Below, piece after piece: positions 62,999 to 64,000 of a stretch of DNA of 64,000 nt. Source of the stretch: Dysidea avara (taxonomy: Eukaryota > Porifera > Demospongiae > Dictyoceratida > Dysideidae); NCBI RefSeq assembly GCF_963678975.1, contig NC_089274.1, forward strand, positions 24,651,053-24,715,052, given 5' to 3'. The notes beneath the pieces were generated by a model. It was not told where the DNA came from, searched no databases, and worked only from the letters and a program-made list of their open reading frames with translations. Both the position numbers and the translations under genes were made by a program. Positions within the stretch are counted from its first letter, which is position 1; every line of letters starts with the position of its first letter.

Positions 62999-64000
62999 TT
63001 ATTATGTACTCTTGCTCGCAGCCATGGTATAACTATTACATTTAGCATCTGGGGGTTGTGCCTTTACATGATCAAGCTTCACAATTTTACATATCTCTTC
63101 TACATATGTATTGCATATCAAAGTGCATATATAGGAGATATAGCTATACATAAAGTTTTTTATCAGCATAAAAGTATACCATCTTTTAAATCCAACTTGC
63201 CAAAGGAGATACTCCTTGAGAATAAATAGAAAGATTTTGAAAGCAGCTACAACATGCATATGTAGATTCAGTTAGCTACATTGCTTTCATCTTTTAATGT
63301 TATCTTACAGTTTCTGGATGTTGCAGTTGCACAAGGGCGGATTTAGGGGGGTGCTTGGGGTGCTGAAGCACCCCCTCCAAAATTTTACAATGAGCAAGCT
63401 AGGAAGCTTTTACAGGTGCAGCTGAATTTTATACACATGTATGGGCAATGAAAAGATGGAAAGAGGAAGGGGATTAGCTAATCTTATCCAAAAATTACTA
63501 AAAGGGGTTCAAAATTATACTTTTGGAGTAAGTCTTACCTTAGAAGTTGCTAAATCCGAAATACTCTAATAGAACAGTCAACTACTCTAATAGAACATCC
63601 AACATTAAAACTATAATTTTCAAGAAGTTACCAGAGTGTAAGCTGAAATTAAACCTATTCTTCTAGACCTGTGCACTGCTACTCTCACCATTGTACCAAA
63701 CATCCTGCCATATACCAATCACTTCAGGTAAAAGTACTATAAATTGTATAAAACATCATTAATTGAAAATCTATTCTAAAAATAACCTTTTCTGTCAAAT
63801 AGTTTAAGTTTTTTAGGCTCTGCTACAAACTTGATTCTTGGGTTGAAATGCTTCTCTTGCAAGTAAAACAGTAGTCTTATATAATAGTGAATTTCTTAGC
63901 TTTTATAAAGTTCACAAGGCCACAACATCTGAGAACTGTTCGGTTTTGTTTCCCTTGCTTGATCAAATCCCATGCTACATTTGTATAAATCTAGCAGCTT

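Overview
The window is nuclear DNA of an animal. Five genes with many introns can be followed exon by exon. Between them lies AT-rich sequence full of small inverted-repeat transposons, microsatellites and minisatellites. The gene set (inactive rhomboid, galactokinase, a MAP2K of the MKK3/6 type, a CD225/dispanin protein, a CARD protein), introns from about 50 bp to many kb, and head-to-head genes with gaps under 200 bp suggest a compact, early-branching metazoan. A demosponge is my best guess. This is inference: nothing in the window fixes the species.

Layout. 826-31662 (minus) is an iRhom gene. I could chain 20 exons, all phase-compatible, totalling 2418 coding bases (805 residues). Its roughly 11.8 kb first intron holds a minisatellite, a hAT transposon with a broken transposase, and a 2.1 kb fold-back element. 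Only 126 bp separate its ATG from that of galactokinase (31789-36452, plus, 5 exons, 396 residues). Galactokinase runs convergently into a dispanin/CD225 gene (36755-42363, minus, 4 exons, 162 residues). The second intron of that gene carries a TA-flanked element with repeated CCGGCGTTTA motifs, a HIRAN-like fragment and a PD-(D/E)XK-like ORF. A 180 bp divergent gap leads to the MAP2K gene (42544-53949, plus, 11 exons, 341 residues).

The most striking structure follows at 54423-57307. It is a second complete set of MAP2K exons 7-11, with intact frames, splice sites and stop codon, and with no N-lobe exons of its own. Splicing exon 6 to this block would give a 339-residue kinase with a different C-lobe and activation loop. 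It may therefore be an alternative 3' cassette rather than a dead duplicate.

At 57497-58200 (minus) is a CARD plus coiled-coil gene whose frame is broken by two insertions. One is a 156 bp palindrome and the other a 26 bp hairpin, each flanked by a perfect 9 bp direct repeat. From about 59 kb to the end I see mainly transposon remains: a LINE 3' end, two adjacent small hAT-type elements with perfect 8 bp target duplications, and tandem repeats. A short motif, CTCTAATAGARCAGTCA, recurs across the whole window.

The genes do not form one pathway. iRhom (trafficking of ADAM17/EGF ligands), the p38-type MAP2K, dispanin and CARD families are all linked to signalling or innate defence in other animals. 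I regard their clustering here as suggestive only.
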